Shown here: positions 23,804 through 33,205 of the stretch, one piece after another
Layout of the letters: every line of letters starts with the position of its first letter
Numbering within the stretch: position 1 is the first letter of the stretch
Origin: Robertmurraya_A mangrovi
GTDB taxonomy: Bacteria > Bacillota > Bacilli > Bacillales > Cytobacillaceae
Direction of reading: 5' to 3'
Assembly (NCBI RefSeq): GCF_034427655.1
Contig: NZ_JAXOFX010000020.1
Coordinates: forward strand, 1 to 64,000
DNA length: 64,000 nucleotides
Notes under the pieces: model-generated
What the model was told of the DNA's origin: nothing
The model's input: only the letters and a program-made list of their open reading frames with translations
The model's database searches: none
Program-made: the position numbers and the translations under genes

Positions 23804-25501
23804 ATGGAATTACTTAAGGAAAGTACTTTTAAACCAATTATATATATATTATTTATTATTTATTTAAGCTCTGAAATCCTCACTCTTTATTTTATAGGAG
23901 AGATTTATCACTTCCTTGACAAAGTAGGAATTTACTCACAATTAGGGAAAGTGGCTATTTTAATTTTTATTTATTTGTTATTACGTTTCCCACTTGGTTT
24001 TATATTAAATGACCAATATAAGAAACTAAATCAGTATTCAAAAGATATGAAGATTAGTTATGAGAGATATCAGACTCTGTTTAGAAATCCCTTAAATATT
24101 GTTTATATTGTCAACATGGATGGGGTTGTAGTTGATATCAACTCTGCAACTACAACCATTCTTGGTTATTTACCCAAGGAAGTAATTGGTCAGCATTTTA
24201 ATATGTTTCTTGAAAGTCAAAGGAAAGATATAAGGAATAAATTTCATAATGAAAACCTTCAAATTGATTCTGAATCTTTTATTGCTAAGGAAAGAATCAA
24301 ACATAAGAATGGGAAGATTATTGATATGGAGGTATTATCTATCCCTTATACAGATGAAAAAGGAGACATTGTTGGATTAATTGGTGTAGCAAAAGATATC
24401 ACAAAAGAAAGTAACTATTCCAAAAAACTTGAAGATTTAAGTCAAAGGTATAAATGTCTTTTTGAAAAAAATCCTCACTATGCATGTATGTTTAATAAGG
24501 ATGGATTTGTAGAAGAAGTCAATAACAAAATGATAGAAGACTTTGGTACGAATATGATCGGTAGTCACTATATCGATTTATTGTCCAAAAATGATTTACA
24601 TAGAGCCCTACATGATTTTGAATCTGTTAGAAATGGTGAGGTTATTCAAGGAATCTATCAAGTTGTTGATAAAAAGGGTATGCATTTAAAAGTGGATTTA
24701 AAAAGTATTCCTATTTTTGTTAATAACCATCTAGAAGGAAAATTTGTTATCGCAAGAGATATTACGGAAAAAGACCGTTTAGAACAAGTCATCAACAGTG
24801 ACCTAGATTTAGCTAAAGTCTTGCAAGAGAGTGTACTAAGTAAGCCAATACGCGATAAAAATATCCATATATCTGGACACTATATTGCGGCTAAACATAT
24901 CGGTGGAGATATGTACGCTTGGTATAAACTTGATGAGAATCGATTCGGAATTATCATATTAGATGTAATGGGGCATGGTGTTTCTTCAGCCTTGATTTCT
25001 ATGTCTATTCGCTCATTATTAGAGGGAATTATAACGAAAACCAAAGAACCCGAACTAGTGATTCAAAGACTAAATCAACATATGTATCAACTTTTTACGA
25101 AGAATATAGACTCTATTCGATTTTTTACTGCGCTTTACCTAGTAGTAGACACGCAAAAGAAAGAAATAGAGTATGTCAATGCTGGACATCCTTCAGGAAT
25201 AGTAATTAGTAAAAATAATATTCTTTTAGAATCCACTTGTACTCCACTTGGGATTCTAGAGAACCAAAAACCGAAAGTTAAAAAGCTACCATATGAAAGC
25301 GGATCTAAAATTCTCTTATTTACGGATGGATTTCTTGAATACTATCATGACCTATCTATAAATGAAGCGATTTTAGAGGTAGCTAGCACTTATAAAGGAA
25401 ATCAGCACCTAACGAGTGAAGAACTTGTTCTTGAAGCTCTTAAAAATGGGGAAGTGACTAAAGGTCAAGATGATGTTTCCTTCGTAAAAATAGAGTTATA
25501 A
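23804..25501 (+). CDS. Membrane PAS-PAS-SpoIIE (PP2C) phosphatase
   Basis: A 565-residue protein. Two N-terminal membrane helices lie at about 10-32 and 45-67, two PAS domains at about 85-200 (NPLNIVYIVNMDGVVVDIN) and 205-325, and a C-terminal SpoIIE/RsbU-type PP2C domain at about 330-565. Metal-binding signatures are present: HIGGDMYAW, ILDVMGHGVSSAL and TDGF near the end with a final GQDDVSF. It should dephosphorylate the STAS partner encoded just upstream. The PAS domains give it a sensory input of its own. The start has agaggggg upstream. It is 56 bases after the STAS gene on the same strand. Confidence 0.88.
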   Translation: MELLKESTFKPIIYILFIIYLSSEILTLYFIGEIYHFLDKVGIYSQLGKVAILIFIYLLLRFPLGFILNDQYKKLNQYSKDMKISYERYQTLFRNPLNIVYIVNMDGVVVDINSATTTILGYLPKEVIGQHFNMFLESQRKDIRNKFHNENLQIDSESFIAKERIKHKNGKIIDMEVLSIPYTDEKGDIVGLIGVAKDITKESNYSKKLEDLSQRYKCLFEKNPHYACMFNKDGFVEEVNNKMIEDFGTNMIGSHYIDLLSKNDLHRALHDFESVRNGEVIQGIYQVVDKKGMHLKVDLKSIPIFVNNHLEGKFVIARDITEKDRLEQVINSDLDLAKVLQESVLSKPIRDKNIHISGHYIAAKHIGGDMYAWYKLDENRFGIIILDVMGHGVSSALISMSIRSLLEGIITKTKEPELVIQRLNQHMYQLFTKNIDSIRFFTALYLVVDTQKKEIEYVNAGHPSGIVISKNNILLESTCTPLGILENQKPKVKKLPYESGSKILLFTDGFLEYYHDLSINEAILEVASTYKGNQHLTSEELVLEALKNGEVTKGQDDVSFVKIEL

Positions 25502-25590
25502 TTCTAATATTTAAAAGGACTGTTTTCCCAGATTTAAGCATGTAAGGAGCAATTCAATTTTGAAAAAGCCTTTAGAAATGAGGGAGGGGA

Positions 25591-27735
25591 ATGAACCCTA
25601 TTACTGTATTAGAAAGTTCCAACATGCCATTTAGTAACAGTAGACCCCTAGTTCCTTCGTTTACATTTAAACTCGATTTTCATGGCCAAATACAAGAGGC
25701 GGATCTAGATGGGAAGTGGGCTGGAAAAGACATCTCTTCCATTATTTATGTTAAAGATCAAGAGATGTTTATGCTTGTTTGGAACAATTGTCAGAAAGGC
25801 TTAGATGATATTCAGTGGGAGTTTCGATTGTTAATCAATGAGATGACTCTGTGGGTTAGGGGGATTATCAGAAGAGTCAACTCATATAACCCATATTTTG
25901 AATTAACGTGTTATGATATTACATTTGAAAAAACAAAAGAAATTTTATTAAAGGGTCAGCAAGAGGTGTTAAAATCCATTACTTCCGCTCCTAATATCAC
26001 CAAGTCACTTTCTGAAATTGCTGAATTGGTTGAAAGACTTTATCCTCATGCTTACTGTTCCATTCACTTAGTAGACAAAATGAATAACCAGTTAAAACTA
26101 GGAGCAAGTCCAAGACTTCCTTTATCTTTAAATAAAATAGCGGGAAGGCTTTACAATAAAACTTACAGTTCAATTATTCAAATAAAAAAATTATTAATCA
26201 TTGAAGACATAAATAAGCTTTTTAAGATTGATTCACAAGGACTAAAATCTTGTTGGGTCTTCCCTATTTTTTCAAATACAAATCAAATGTTAGGGGTTAT
26301 TAGTCTATACTTTTTAAAGGTTTCTTTCCCCTCAAAACAAGATGAAGAACTTATAAAAGATTGTGCCCATATTGCTTCTCTAGCAATTGAGAGGTATGTA
26401 AAAGAAAAAGAATTAAGGCAAATGGCTTATTATGATCAATTAACATCTCTGCCGAATCGGTCTTATTTAGTTTCACTTATTAATCAAGAAATTTCAGAGC
26501 AACTTTCTGATCGCTTATTCACAGTTTTATTTATTGATTGTGACCGATTTAAAATATTAAACGATACATTTGGCTATCAAAACGGAGATCGTATTTTACA
26601 AGATATCGCTAGAGAGCTTAGAGACATTCTTGGACAGGACGAATTGCTTTCTAGAATTGGTGGGGATGAATTTGTTGTTTTTTTTAATCAGCAAATTGGT
26701 AATCCAAAACTATCTGAAAAAATAAGTTCCATTACCGAGGTTTTTAAAAGACCATGGAAGGTAAATGGACAAGAATTTTATCTGACTGCTAGTTTTGGCT
26801 TAGCTGGTTATCCACATGATGGATATGATGGTGAGGTTTTAATCAAAAATGCCGAGTTAGCATGTAGAGAAGCAAAACGAGAAGGTAGAAACTATATTAG
26901 ATATTATTGTGAAGATTTAAGTAATCCTAGACCGAATCAATTATCGCTAGAAAATGATCTCTATTATGCATTAGAAAGAAAAGAGATGCAGTTATTTTAC
27001 CAACCTCAAGTAAACGTAAGGACTGGAAAAATCATAGGTGCAGAAGCATTATTGCGGTGGAAGCATCCTAAATATGGTTATCTATCACCTGCTGATTTTA
27101 TACCTTTAATGGAAGAAACAGGACTGATTATCCCAATAGGAGAATGGTTGATACGAGAAGCTTGTAATCAATTATATGCTTGGTCTAGTAAGGGGTTAGA
27201 AGAATTAAGTATTTCAGTGAATATTTCACCTGTGCAGTTTAAATCGGATATATTGGTTGGAACCGTTAACGAAGCAATTGCTTCATCAAAGATTAACCCA
27301 TCACAATTTAAAATTGAAATCACTGAAAATATGCTAGTCCATAGTATTGAAGAAACAACTAGAATATTAGATCAATTGAAACATATTGGTATAGGTGTAT
27401 CCATTGACGATTTTGGGAAAGGCTATTCGTCTTTAAATTATTTAAAGAAGTTTCCTATTCAAACGATTAAAATTGATCGAGCGTTTGTAAAAGAAATAGA
27501 ACAAGATCATTATGATCAAGTCATTGTTAAAGCCATAATCCAAATGGGAAAATCTTTAAATATTAACTTGATTGCTGAAGGTACTGAGACGAAACAGCAA
27601 ATAGAATATTTAAGGAACTCGGGGTGCGAAACGGTTCAAGGTTTCTATTTTAGTAAGCCAGTACCACCAAAAGTGTTTGAAGAGCTGTATGATACATGGA
27701 ATGAACTTGCGAGCAAGTGGCTTTATAAGAACTAA
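25591..27735 (+). CDS. PAS/GAF-GGDEF-EAL cyclic-di-GMP protein
   Basis: A 714-residue cytosolic protein. It has a PAS-like N-terminal domain (about 15-115), a GAF domain (about 125-265), a diguanylate cyclase domain with intact GGDEF at about 358-362 (SRIGGDEFVVF), and a phosphodiesterase domain with EAL at about 484-486. EAL catalytic segments such as NISPVQF, IEITENML and DDFGKGYSSL are also intact. Both activities could be retained, so the net effect on cyclic-di-GMP cannot be predicted. It is soluble, unlike many GGDEF-EAL proteins. It follows the phosphatase gene on the same strand by 89 bases and is followed by a hairpin. Confidence 0.9.
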   Translation: MNPITVLESSNMPFSNSRPLVPSFTFKLDFHGQIQEADLDGKWAGKDISSIIYVKDQEMFMLVWNNCQKGLDDIQWEFRLLINEMTLWVRGIIRRVNSYNPYFELTCYDITFEKTKEILLKGQQEVLKSITSAPNITKSLSEIAELVERLYPHAYCSIHLVDKMNNQLKLGASPRLPLSLNKIAGRLYNKTYSSIIQIKKLLIIEDINKLFKIDSQGLKSCWVFPIFSNTNQMLGVISLYFLKVSFPSKQDEELIKDCAHIASLAIERYVKEKELRQMAYYDQLTSLPNRSYLVSLINQEISEQLSDRLFTVLFIDCDRFKILNDTFGYQNGDRILQDIARELRDILGQDELLSRIGGDEFVVFFNQQIGNPKLSEKISSITEVFKRPWKVNGQEFYLTASFGLAGYPHDGYDGEVLIKNAELACREAKREGRNYIRYYCEDLSNPRPNQLSLENDLYYALERKEMQLFYQPQVNVRTGKIIGAEALLRWKHPKYGYLSPADFIPLMEETGLIIPIGEWLIREACNQLYAWSSKGLEELSISVNISPVQFKSDILVGTVNEAIASSKINPSQFKIEITENMLVHSIEETTRILDQLKHIGIGVSIDDFGKGYSSLNYLKKFPIQTIKIDRAFVKEIEQDHYDQVIVKAIIQMGKSLNINLIAEGTETKQQIEYLRNSGCETVQGFYFSKPVPPKVFEELYDTWNELASKWLYKN

Positions 27736-27736
27736 T

Positions 27737-27784
27737 AAGGCTGTCAATTTGTGTAGGTTTGTTTTCCTACTAGGCAGCCTTATA
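27737..27784 (+). terminator. Hairpin after the GGDEF-EAL gene
   Basis: A stem aaggctg/cagcctt has an inner stem gtagg/cctac. No long T-run follows (tatatt), so termination may be partial. Confidence 0.55.
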
Positions 27785-27815
27785 TTGGATGATATTACCT
27801 GAAAAGGTATGGGGA

Positions 27816-29861
27816 ATGTATCCGATATTAAACATAGAGACTGATTTTGAGGTGCTTCATATGATTGAAAATAAAAATATATTGGATGATCTGTTGGAGA
27901 CATATTCCTCTTTTATAAAGATTCCAATTTGTCTAGTTAGTTCTTCAGGAAAGATTTTAACTAAAACGGTTATTTCTCAAGCAGTAGGAATGGATAACAT
28001 CCTTTCCTTAGTAAAATTAATAAAAAAACCAGTTATTTCATCTTTAGCAGATGACTCTAAAATTAACTTAAATAATAATATGGTTATCTCCCCCCTTATT
28101 CAAATTGAGCCAGAACCATGCTTTTTATTAGTAGGTCCTTTTGAAAATGAAAATAGTGTGAATAATCATTTAGGTAACGATGAAAAAAATTCCTTCCTAT
28201 TAAAGAAGATTGATAAATTACACTATTTAATAAGCAACCTATTAATAGAACAAGAGAACCAATTCTTTCGGTTAAAAGCAGAAGACATGGCTAAACTGTT
28301 CTCTTTTGATAAGGAAGAAGATGAGACAGTCCATTGTTTCTTTAAGTGGATGCTTCAGTCTAATGAGGTTGATTTTATGGGTTTCGCCAAAAAGACTCAT
28401 AATGACCGCTTTAATATTGAGATTACATACGGAGAAATAGAACAAACACTTCAACATCAATCCTTCTTTATCGGGGAAGGGTTGTTAGGGCAAACTGCAG
28501 CAATGGAAAAAGGAATGCACTGGAGTAACATAGGGAACTCTTATCGACTAGATTATTTTCATCGATTAGGAATCTATCCTAGCCATCTTTTTGCCTATCC
28601 AGTAAAAAGGAGAGGAAATGTTGTTGGACTGATTTTTGGTGGAAGGTTAAAGGAGCAACCTATAAAGGATATGATTACTGAAGCAGTTCAATATTTTACT
28701 CACTTTCTATCAGAAAAGACAGAAGTTCTTGAACTGACTAAAAAAGCAAATCTACATAATCAAAACTATTATCAGTTGCTGGATGTTATGGATATTTGTC
28801 TTCATTCACAAGAACCAAGAAATCTATTATATAAAGCACTTGATGTATTAACGAATATGAGTAAAGGAAAATACGTTAGTTACACTTTGAACAATGGAGA
28901 ACACGGATTTCGAGGGAATGAAAATAACGAATTAATGCTTAATCATCGCTCTCTTGTTGATCAATTCATGGGTCAATCAAAGGAACAGCCTAGCCTTAGC
29001 TTCTCAACTTATGAACATATCTTTATCGAACGGGAAGGCAGCGTATTTGGAATTATCTCTGTAGAATGTATAGATACGGATCATGTAGAATGTAAGCCTC
29101 TTGTTCAATTATTATCAAAATTACTAAATTTAAAATATAACCAAACAAAGTACCACGACTCGAGTGATGAAGAGACGATTCAAGTCATGCATGAGAGTTT
29201 AAGGGAATGGAATTACATAGAGTATCAAACTACATTAAAAGCAATCGAGCTTTGTAAATTATTTAGTGAAGTTTTAGCTTTGAACAACGAAAAAAAGGAA
29301 GAACTAATAGGGGTATGTAAAATCATCCCTTATTCTCTAAACTATCTTAAAGGTAACGAAAAATTAAAAGGGAAATTACCGTTACTAACTGAATATCACA
29401 AGGCTGTTACTGAGGGCATGAGTCGTTCGTCAACGAAAGAATGTAAACTGCTTACTCTAATTTTACTATTGGTAAAAGGGGAGAGGTTACAAACTAGCCT
29501 TGAATATATAGAGATTGAGGTAGGGATAAAGGAAAAGTTAGAAAATGCATATCTACAATTTACGAAGACGTATAACGGAAACGAACCTTCTCGATCTAAA
29601 AATATAGACATTAACATCAATAATGAAGATATTGAAAAAATACGCGATGTTAAAAGTGTGATTAAGCAGCTCCCTTTAACAACACGAGAGCAAGAAGTTC
29701 TACATTTAGTTCTAGAGGGATTGAATAATCAAGAAGTGGCAGACCTATTAATAATTAGTGTACATACCGTAAAAAACCACATCACCAATATTTTTAGAAA
29801 ACTAAATGTCACAGACCGAGTACAGGCTATGGCGAAGATTTATCGGATAAAGTATGAATAA
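27816..29861 (+). CDS. GAF-containing LuxR-type transcriptional regulator
   Basis: A protein of about 681 residues. Its last 65 residues form a LuxR/GerE helix-turn-helix (LTTREQEVLHLVLEGLNNQE, then SVHTVKNHITNIFRKLNV). The long N-terminal part has a small ligand-type domain (about 15-120, FIKIPICLVSSSGKIL) and a GAF-like region (about 150-300, with IGEGLLGQTA and VKRRGNVVGLIFGG). There is no receiver domain, so it is probably controlled by ligand or protein contact. The ATG at 27816 is chosen for aaaagg at 8 bases. It is the last gene of the signalling cluster and could be its transcriptional output. Confidence 0.8.
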   Translation: MYPILNIETDFEVLHMIENKNILDDLLETYSSFIKIPICLVSSSGKILTKTVISQAVGMDNILSLVKLIKKPVISSLADDSKINLNNNMVISPLIQIEPEPCFLLVGPFENENSVNNHLGNDEKNSFLLKKIDKLHYLISNLLIEQENQFFRLKAEDMAKLFSFDKEEDETVHCFFKWMLQSNEVDFMGFAKKTHNDRFNIEITYGEIEQTLQHQSFFIGEGLLGQTAAMEKGMHWSNIGNSYRLDYFHRLGIYPSHLFAYPVKRRGNVVGLIFGGRLKEQPIKDMITEAVQYFTHFLSEKTEVLELTKKANLHNQNYYQLLDVMDICLHSQEPRNLLYKALDVLTNMSKGKYVSYTLNNGEHGFRGNENNELMLNHRSLVDQFMGQSKEQPSLSFSTYEHIFIEREGSVFGIISVECIDTDHVECKPLVQLLSKLLNLKYNQTKYHDSSDEETIQVMHESLREWNYIEYQTTLKAIELCKLFSEVLALNNEKKEELIGVCKIIPYSLNYLKGNEKLKGKLPLLTEYHKAVTEGMSRSSTKECKLLTLILLLVKGERLQTSLEYIEIEVGIKEKLENAYLQFTKTYNGNEPSRSKNIDININNEDIEKIRDVKSVIKQLPLTTREQEVLHLVLEGLNNQEVADLLIISVHTVKNHITNIFRKLNVTDRVQAMAKIYRIKYE

Positions 29862-29872
29862 AATCTTTTGAA

Positions 29873-29909
29873 ATAGGAGCTTCCTAAACCAGCAGGAGGC
29901 TCCTTTTCT
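29873..29909. terminator. Bidirectional terminator between the luxR-type gene and ssp
   Basis: Stem aggagc/gctcct (extended by ttcct/aggag) with an A-rich 5' flank and T-rich 3' flank. It serves two converging genes. Confidence 0.75.
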
Positions 29910-29911
29910 TG

Positions 29912-30193
29912 TCATTGGTTATTATTCTTTAACCGTTCTTGAGCCATTCGAACAAGCTCTTTTACCATACTTCCGCCAATTTGGCCTCCAACTTTACCGG
30001 CTTGATGGGAAGTTAAATGCCCATTGTATCCCTTTTTAAGAGGGACATTCACCTCTTCCGCCACTTCAAACTTTACATCATTGGGATTCTCTATATCGGC
30101 ATCATAGCCTTGTTTTTTCATGACAGTTGCTTTTAGTTGGTCCAATGCTGGTTGTGACCCAGGAACAAGCGGACGACGTCTTCTTCTAGCCAT
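29912..30193 (-). CDS. Small acid-soluble spore protein, alpha/beta type
   Basis: A 93-residue basic SASP. It has the typical VPGSQPALDQLKATVMK helix, a central segment with VAEEVNV near the germination protease site, and the conserved C-terminal GKVGGQIGGSMVKELVRMAQ helix. These proteins coat and protect DNA in the spore. It is longer than the usual 60-75 residues because of an Arg-rich start and a middle insert. The fourth Met is the better start, with agaggtg about 8 bases upstream. Expression in the forespore (sigma-G) is expected. Confidence 0.88.
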   Translation of the reverse strand: MARRRRRPLVPGSQPALDQLKATVMKKQGYDADIENPNDVKFEVAEEVNVPLKKGYNGHLTSHQAGKVGGQIGGSMVKELVRMAQERLKNNNQ

Positions 30194-30332
30194 AATAAGC
30201 ACCTCTTATGTTTTTTAAAAGAACAATGGTTTTATACTTAATATGGTCCTTACAAAAAATATGTTGTATAGAAAATATTTCCTAATTATAATAGAAAAGC
30301 AATGAAATGTTTGAGATTTTTGGGGGACTAAT

Positions 30333-30848
30333 ATGCAAGAAAAAAAGCCAATTTGGCCGTACGTATATTTAATTTTATCAGTCATATTCTTTCTGAAATT
30401 TGGACTACCATTTCTCATGTTAGTGCTTTTTAGTTTGGATAATGGTTTATTCTCTCTATTATTTTATCTAGGATTTGGTGGAGTCATCCTATACTTCTGG
30501 TGGAAGTATTTTAGAAAAGCTCTAGCAGAAATAAAAGGGAGTAAAAATAATAATCAAGACCTTGTAGTTTATGAAGATGAAGCGATCCAAGAGGAAATAA
30601 AAAGCGAGCAAAGTAAAAATCAAAAAAGCTGGATCATGATTATCCTCATTGGTCTTATTGCTGTTACATTAGGACCGGGCATTATATTTCTACCGATTCT
30701 TCCACTCTTCTTAGCAGCCATGTCGACCGATTCAGGAAACACACCAGGCTATGTGCCACTCCTCATACTAGTCGTTGGGTACACGATTATTGGTGGAATC
30801 TTTTATGGAATTTGGAGAGTATTTAAAAGCTTACGTAAGTCTGCATAG
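30333..30848 (+). CDS. Small membrane protein, unknown function
   Basis: A 171-residue protein with membrane helices near residues 8-30, 36-54, 97-125 and 138-160, and a short acidic cytosolic stretch (about 70-95). It is not recognised. The start has tgggggac about 8 bases upstream. It is a monocistronic unit between ssp and uvrB, in the position where B. subtilis carries the membrane gene csbA, but the length and sequence do not allow that name. Confidence 0.65.
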   Translation: MQEKKPIWPYVYLILSVIFFLKFGLPFLMLVLFSLDNGLFSLLFYLGFGGVILYFWWKYFRKALAEIKGSKNNNQDLVVYEDEAIQEEIKSEQSKNQKSWIMIILIGLIAVTLGPGIIFLPILPLFLAAMSTDSGNTPGYVPLLILVVGYTIIGGIFYGIWRVFKSLRKSA

Positions 30849-30854
30849 GGAATG

Positions 30855-30889
30855 CAAAAAAACTGTCGAAAGGGAATCGACAGTTTTTT
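30855..30889 (+). terminator. Terminator after the small membrane protein gene
   Basis: A perfect stem aaaaaactgtcga/tcgacagtttttt is followed by T. Confidence 0.88.
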
Positions 30890-30918
30890 TATAGTGAATG
30901 ATTGATAAACTAAGCTTA

Positions 30919-30953
30919 AAAGAGTTTTAATCAAACGTTTGTTTAAAACTCTT
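30919..30953. repeat. 34-bp near-perfect palindrome upstream of uvrB
   Basis: Arms aagagttttaa and ttaaaactctt flank the inner palindrome caaacgtttg. The whole sequence equals its reverse complement except at one base pair near each end of the centre. The size and the central acgt suggest a binding site for a TetR-like or other dimeric regulator. It could also be a cruciform. It has no T-run on either side. Confidence 0.6.
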
Positions 30954-31017
30954 ATCCGTCTGTTTGTGTCGAGAATTGAAAGTGGATGATAATACGCTAT
31001 TCTAAAAATAAAAAAAA

Positions 31018-31031
31018 CGAATATTTGTTCG
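31018..31031. promoter_or_regulatory. LexA (SOS) box of uvrB-uvrA
   Basis: The sequence cgaatatttgttcg fits the Gram-positive LexA/DinR consensus CGAAC-N4-GTTCG with one mismatch. It lies 187 bases upstream of uvrB and about 33 bases before a -10-like tagaat at 31064-31069, so LexA bound here would block transcription. Confidence 0.8.
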
Positions 31032-31218
31032 TAAATGATTGGTTTGTTTTTACTAGTTTGTGGTAGAATGAATGATGTGAATAGAGAATCAGCTTCCACT
31101 TTGGTTTCTAGGCAAAATTCGTGCTGATTTCAATATCAATGGGCATCTTAACATATATCATTGTGCGTTCTTTGTGAAATTCGAACAGATTTGAATTATT
31201 GAACAGGAGGCTTTTTTT

Positions 31219-33198
31219 GTGAAAGACCAATTTGAATTAGTCTCAAAATATTCGCCTCAAGGAGATCAGCCGGAAGCGATTAGAAAAATAGTTGAAGGAA
31301 TTAATCAAGGGAAAAGACACCAAACATTATTAGGGGCAACGGGTACAGGTAAAACGTTTACAATATCTAACGTAATAAAAGAAGTGAACCGTCCCACTTT
31401 AATTATTGCCCATAATAAAACCCTTGCTGGACAGCTTTACAGTGAGTTTAAAGAGTTTTTCCCGAATAATGCGGTTGAGTACTTTGTTAGTTATTATGAT
31501 TACTATCAACCAGAAGCGTATGTACCACAAACCGATACATTTATAGAGAAAGACGCAAGTATTAATGATGAAATTGATAAATTGAGACACTCGGCGACTT
31601 CTTCCTTATTTGAGAGGAAAGACGTCATTATTATCGCCAGTGTTTCTTGTATATATGGTTTAGGGTCTCCAGAAGAATACCGAGATCTAGTATTGTCTTT
31701 ACGAACAGGGATGGAGATTGAGCGCAATCAACTTTTACATCGATTAGTAGATATTCAATATGAAAGAAATGATATTAACTTTCAGCGCGGAACATTCCGT
31801 GTACGTGGAGATGTCGTGGAGATTTTTCCTGCCTCTAAAGATGAACACTGTCTTCGTGTAGAGTTTTTTGGAGATGAAATTGATCGAATTCGTGAAGTGG
31901 ATGCCTTAACGGGTGAAATCATGGGTGAACGTGATCATGTAGCCATCTTCCCAGCATCTCACTTCGTAACCCGTGAAGAAAAGATGAGAGTTGCGATTGA
32001 AAATATAGAAAAAGAGTTAGAAGAACGTTTAGAAGAAATGCGTGAGAATGGCAAGTTGCTAGAAGCTCAGCGCCTTGAGCAGAGAACTCGTTATGATTTA
32101 GAAATGATGAGAGAAATGGGCTTCTGTTCAGGAATTGAAAACTACTCCCGTCATTTAACATTAAGGCCACCAGGATCTACACCATATACGTTACTAGATT
32201 ACTTCCCAGAAGACTTACTGATTGTCATTGATGAGTCCCATGTTACTCTCCCGCAGATTCGTGGGATGTATAACGGAGACCAAGCTCGAAAACAAGTCCT
32301 AGTTGACCACGGTTTCCGATTACCATCAGCTATGGATAATCGTCCATTAACCTTTCCAGAGTTCGAAAAGCATATTAATCAAATTGTGTACGTATCAGCT
32401 ACACCCGGACCTTATGAGATTGAACATACTCCAGAAATGGTTCAACAAATTATCCGTCCGACTGGATTACTTGATCCAACGATTGATGTTCGTCCGATTG
32501 AAGGTCAGATTGATGATCTAATAGGAGAGATAAACGAGCGGATTAAAAGAAATGAGCGCGTCCTTATCACTACATTAACGAAAAAAATGTCTGAGGATCT
32601 AACTGACTACTTAAAAGAGATTGGGATTAAAGTACAATACTTGCATTCAGAAGTTAAGACGTTAGAGCGGATTGAGATTATTCGTGAGCTTCGTCTAGGA
32701 AAGTATGATGTACTTGTAGGAATCAACCTGTTAAGAGAAGGATTAGATATTCCAGAAGTATCATTAGTCGCTATTCTTGATGCAGATAAAGAAGGATTTT
32801 TACGTTCCGAGCGTTCACTCATTCAGACGATTGGTCGTGCCGCTCGTAATTCGAGTGGTCACGTAATCATGTATGCGGATAAAATGACGAATTCAATGGA
32901 GCTAGCTATCAGCGAAACGAAGCGACGCCGTGCTATTCAAGAGGAATATAACGAAAAGCATGGTGTAACTCCGACAACGATTCAAAAGGCTATTCGTGAC
33001 GTTATTCGAGCCACGCATGCTGCTGAAGAACAGGAAGACTACCAACCAGTTGCTAAGCTGAATAAGTTGACGAAGAAAGAACGCGAAAAGATGATAGAAG
33101 ATATGGAAAAAGAAATGAAGGAAGCGGCAAAAGCACTCAACTTCGAGCGTGCTGCTGAACTGCGCGACCTTTTACTAGAGTTAAAAGCGGAAGGATGA
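31219..33198 (+). CDS. uvrB: Excinuclease ABC subunit UvrB
   Basis: A 659-residue UvrB. It has Walker A GATGTGKTFT (about 40-49), the beta-hairpin region with YYDYYQPEAY (about 94-103), helicase motifs DESH and QTIGRAARN, and a C-terminal UVR domain (about 620-657, NFERAAELRDLL) that binds UvrC. It loads onto damaged DNA and verifies lesions in nucleotide excision repair. The start is GTG with caggagg upstream. It is followed 7 bases later by uvrA. An SOS box upstream indicates LexA control. Confidence 0.97.
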   Translation: MKDQFELVSKYSPQGDQPEAIRKIVEGINQGKRHQTLLGATGTGKTFTISNVIKEVNRPTLIIAHNKTLAGQLYSEFKEFFPNNAVEYFVSYYDYYQPEAYVPQTDTFIEKDASINDEIDKLRHSATSSLFERKDVIIIASVSCIYGLGSPEEYRDLVLSLRTGMEIERNQLLHRLVDIQYERNDINFQRGTFRVRGDVVEIFPASKDEHCLRVEFFGDEIDRIREVDALTGEIMGERDHVAIFPASHFVTREEKMRVAIENIEKELEERLEEMRENGKLLEAQRLEQRTRYDLEMMREMGFCSGIENYSRHLTLRPPGSTPYTLLDYFPEDLLIVIDESHVTLPQIRGMYNGDQARKQVLVDHGFRLPSAMDNRPLTFPEFEKHINQIVYVSATPGPYEIEHTPEMVQQIIRPTGLLDPTIDVRPIEGQIDDLIGEINERIKRNERVLITTLTKKMSEDLTDYLKEIGIKVQYLHSEVKTLERIEIIRELRLGKYDVLVGINLLREGLDIPEVSLVAILDADKEGFLRSERSLIQTIGRAARNSSGHVIMYADKMTNSMELAISETKRRRAIQEEYNEKHGVTPTTIQKAIRDVIRATHAAEEQEDYQPVAKLNKLTKKEREKMIEDMEKEMKEAAKALNFERAAELRDLLLELKAEG

Positions 33199-33205
33199 CG
33201 AGACA

